From positions 1-5,681 of the forward strand of contig JAESUL010000295.1 in the NCBI GenBank assembly GCA_016763115.1: DNA of 5,681 bases, read 5' to 3'. This stretch comes from Phycisphaerales bacterium. Its GTDB lineage: Bacteria > Planctomycetota > Phycisphaerae > Phycisphaerales > UBA1924. The position numbers and the translations under genes were made by a program. The notes under the pieces are model-generated. The model worked only from the letters and a program-made list of their open reading frames with translations. It was not told the origin of the DNA and did not search any database. Positions 3,931 through 5,681 of this stretch are shown in pieces; within the stretch, counting starts at the first letter, position 1; every line of letters begins with the position of its first letter.

Positions 3931-5681
3931 ATGGCCGATCAGTTTAATGCACACGAAACACTCGATATCAACGGCGAAAGCTATTCCTACATCCGGCTCG
4001 CGGCTCTGGCGGAGGCGGGGCTGGGGGATATTTCCAAGATGCCGTACTCGATCCGGGTGCTGCTCGAGGCCATGATTCGAAACCATGATGAGTTCATTGT
4101 CACAGCGGACCACATCAAGGCACTCGCGGGGTACAACGCGAAGAATGTTGTCGCGACCGAGATGCCGTTCATGCCCGGGCGGGTTGTGTTGCAGGACTTT
4201 ACCGGGGTGCCTTGCGTGGTGGACCTCGCGGCGATGCGCGACGCCATGAAAAACCTCGGCGGAGATCCGTCGGCGATCAACCCGGCGGTGGCGTGTGACC
4301 TCGTGATTGACCATTCGGTGCAGGTCGATGACTTTGCGACCTTTGTCGCGTTGACGATCAATGCGGAGAAGGAGTTCAGCCGCAACAACGAGCGGTATAC
4401 ATTTCTTAAGTGGGGGCAGGAGAGTTTGGATAACTTCCGGGCGGTGCCGCCCGCGACGGGAATTGTGCATCAGGTAAACCTGGAGTATTTGGCTCGCGGG
4501 TGCCTGGTGAAAAGTGCAGACGGTGTAAAATGGGTATACCCCGACTCGCTCGTCGGTACGGATTCGCACACGACGATGATTAATGGTGTTGGTGTGCTGG
4601 GCTGGGGTGTTGGCGGGATTGAAGCCGAGGCGGTGATGTGCGGGCAGCCTGTGTACATGCTGACGCCTGAAGTCGTCGGGTTCAAACTCAAAGGCAAGTT
4701 GCCCGAGGGTGCGACCGCGACCGATATGGTATTGACCGTGACCGAGATGCTTCGCGCACACGGCGTGGTCGAAAAGTTTGTCGAGTTCTTCGGCGATGGT
4801 ATGGAAGCACTCTCCACTCCGGATCGCGCGACGATTGCGAACATGGCTCCTGAATACGGCGCGACCTGCGGGTTCTTCCCGATTGATGCCAAGACGATCG
4901 AGTTCTTCCGGTTCACCGGCAAGACTGATGAAGAGGTCGCGTTGACCGAGGCATGGGCCAAGGCCTCTGGATTCTTCTGGACCGCAGATTCACCTGATCC
5001 TGAGTTTGGCGCGGTGCTTGAGCTTGATCTTTCGACCGTAAAACCCTGTGTTTCTGGGCCCAAGCGTCCGCAGGATCGGATTGATCTTGATTCGTTGCAT
5101 ACGGCGTTTGCCGAGATGCTTGTGCGTCCGATGGGGCCTCAGGGGTTGGGGATTGATAAAGCGGATATCAACAAGAGCGTGACGATCACGCATACCGCCG
5201 AGTCGCACCCGCCTGAAGTTGGGATGACTTCGCAACTCAAGCACGGCTCGATCGTCATCGCAGCGATTACAAGTTGTACGAATACATCGAACCCTGATGT
5301 GCTTGTGGCGGCGGGTTTGGTTGCACGCAAGGCGCGTGCGCTTGGGTTGAACCGTAAGCCTTGGGTGAAAACTTCGCTGGCACCGGGGTCGAAGGTCGTC
5401 ACTGAGTATCTCGACAAGGCGGACCTGACTGACGATCTGAATGCTGTTGGGTTCAACACGGTTGGATATGGGTGCACGACTTGTATCGGCAACTCTGGGC
5501 CGTTGCCGAGCGAGATCGAAGACGGAATCAAAGAAGGCAAGTTGGCTGTGACTTCGATCCTTTCGGGCAACCGGAACTTCGAGGGTCGGATCCACCCTGA
5601 AATCAAGGGAAACTTCCTTGCGAGCCCCCCGCTGGTTGTGGCGTACGCGTTGGCGGGGCGGATTGATATTGATGTGTACAA
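3931..5681 (+). CDS. acnA: Aconitate hydratase (aconitase A), N-terminal 583 codons; runs off the right edge
   Basis: Aconitase interconverts citrate and isocitrate through cis-aconitate in the TCA cycle, in the cytoplasm, using a [4Fe-4S] cluster. The start ATG at 3931 has GAGGAG (3919-3924) six bases upstream. Visible signatures are DHSVQVD (D127, H128), GTDSHTTMINGVGVLGWGVG (from 209, with D211, S212 and H213), ITSCTNTSNP with cluster ligand C449, and GYGCTTCIGNSGPL with ligands C515 and C518. The spacing of the three cysteines (66 and 3) equals that of E. coli AcnA C435, C501 and C504. The domain order is that of AcnA/IRP-type aconitases rather than AcnB. The sequence stops at ALAGRIDIDVY, about two thirds of the usual 890-910 residues; the swivel domain lies beyond the window. 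No frameshift is present. No partner gene precedes it; it has its own promoter region. The protein is not unusual. Confidence 0.98.
   Translation, partial: MADQFNAHETLDINGESYSYIRLAALAEAGLGDISKMPYSIRVLLEAMIRNHDEFIVTADHIKALAGYNAKNVVATEMPFMPGRVVLQDFTGVPCVVDLAAMRDAMKNLGGDPSAINPAVACDLVIDHSVQVDDFATFVALTINAEKEFSRNNERYTFLKWGQESLDNFRAVPPATGIVHQVNLEYLARGCLVKSADGVKWVYPDSLVGTDSHTTMINGVGVLGWGVGGIEAEAVMCGQPVYMLTPEVVGFKLKGKLPEGATATDMVLTVTEMLRAHGVVEKFVEFFGDGMEALSTPDRATIANMAPEYGATCGFFPIDAKTIEFFRFTGKTDEEVALTEAWAKASGFFWTADSPDPEFGAVLELDLSTVKPCVSGPKRPQDRIDLDSLHTAFAEMLVRPMGPQGLGIDKADINKSVTITHTAESHPPEVGMTSQLKHGSIVIAAITSCTNTSNPDVLVAAGLVARKARALGLNRKPWVKTSLAPGSKVVTEYLDKADLTDDLNAVGFNTVGYGCTTCIGNSGPLPSEIEDGIKEGKLAVTSILSGNRNFEGRIHPEIKGNFLASPPLVVAYALAGRIDIDVY

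Noticed and set aside
3847..4761. 304-codon minus-strand frame opposite acnA
   Set aside because: It is an Arg/His-rich antisense shadow of a strongly conserved gene; the same applies to the shorter minus-strand frames from 3987 to 5681.
1..5681. CRISPR arrays, tRNA or rRNA genes, transposases, phage genes or defence genes
   Set aside because: I looked for regularly spaced repeats, tRNA-like sequences and typical motifs of these classes and found none.

Overview
The window looks like chromosomal DNA from a planctomycete, most likely of the Phycisphaerae lineage. Three things point there: a secreted protein with a planctomycete-style PEP-CTERM tail (PSPG, one hydrophobic helix, RRRR), a BamD/TPR-like exported protein of a type I associate with that phylum, and intergenic DNA filled with palindromic or low-complexity repeats. 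This assignment is inference from sequence style; no marker gene is present.

Layout, left to right. Positions 1-636 (minus strand) hold a BamD/TPR-like exported protein gene that looks broken. Its first 147 codons are open, then a frameshift ends the frame near 193, and family-like sequence continues in another frame to the left edge with one in-frame stop. A short divergent intergenic region with nested inverted repeats (641-674) separates it from a complete LysR-type regulator gene (738-1610, plus). Next is 378 bases without a confident gene (1611-1988), containing a degenerate AACGCAGAG-type repeat and a possible 30-codon ORF. Then comes a PEP-CTERM secreted protein gene (1989-2702) with a strong intrinsic terminator (2730-2767), followed by a small winged-helix regulator gene (2985-3557) with its own plausible promoter and a 17-codon ORF directly upstream. 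The gap 3558-3930 contains a 112-bp branched palindrome (3623-3734), a second 24-bp palindrome (3759-3782) and a candidate promoter. From 3931 to the right edge runs the first 583 codons of aconitase (acnA), with all three iron-sulfur cysteines in view.

The genes do not form one pathway. Aconitase is a housekeeping TCA-cycle enzyme with its own promoter region. The LysR gene is divergent from the broken BamD-like gene, the usual arrangement for a LysR regulator and a target. The PEP-CTERM gene and the winged-helix gene sit in a stretch of lower G+C than the flanks (24 of 60 bases in both 2221-2280 and 2941-3000, against 40 of 60 in 1141-1200 and 33 of 60 in 4681-4740) and may have a different history.

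I see no convincing new multi-gene system. The observations most worth a second look are the cloverleaf-like intergenic element, the decayed BamD-like gene beside an intact LysR gene, and the possible leader ORF before the winged-helix regulator.
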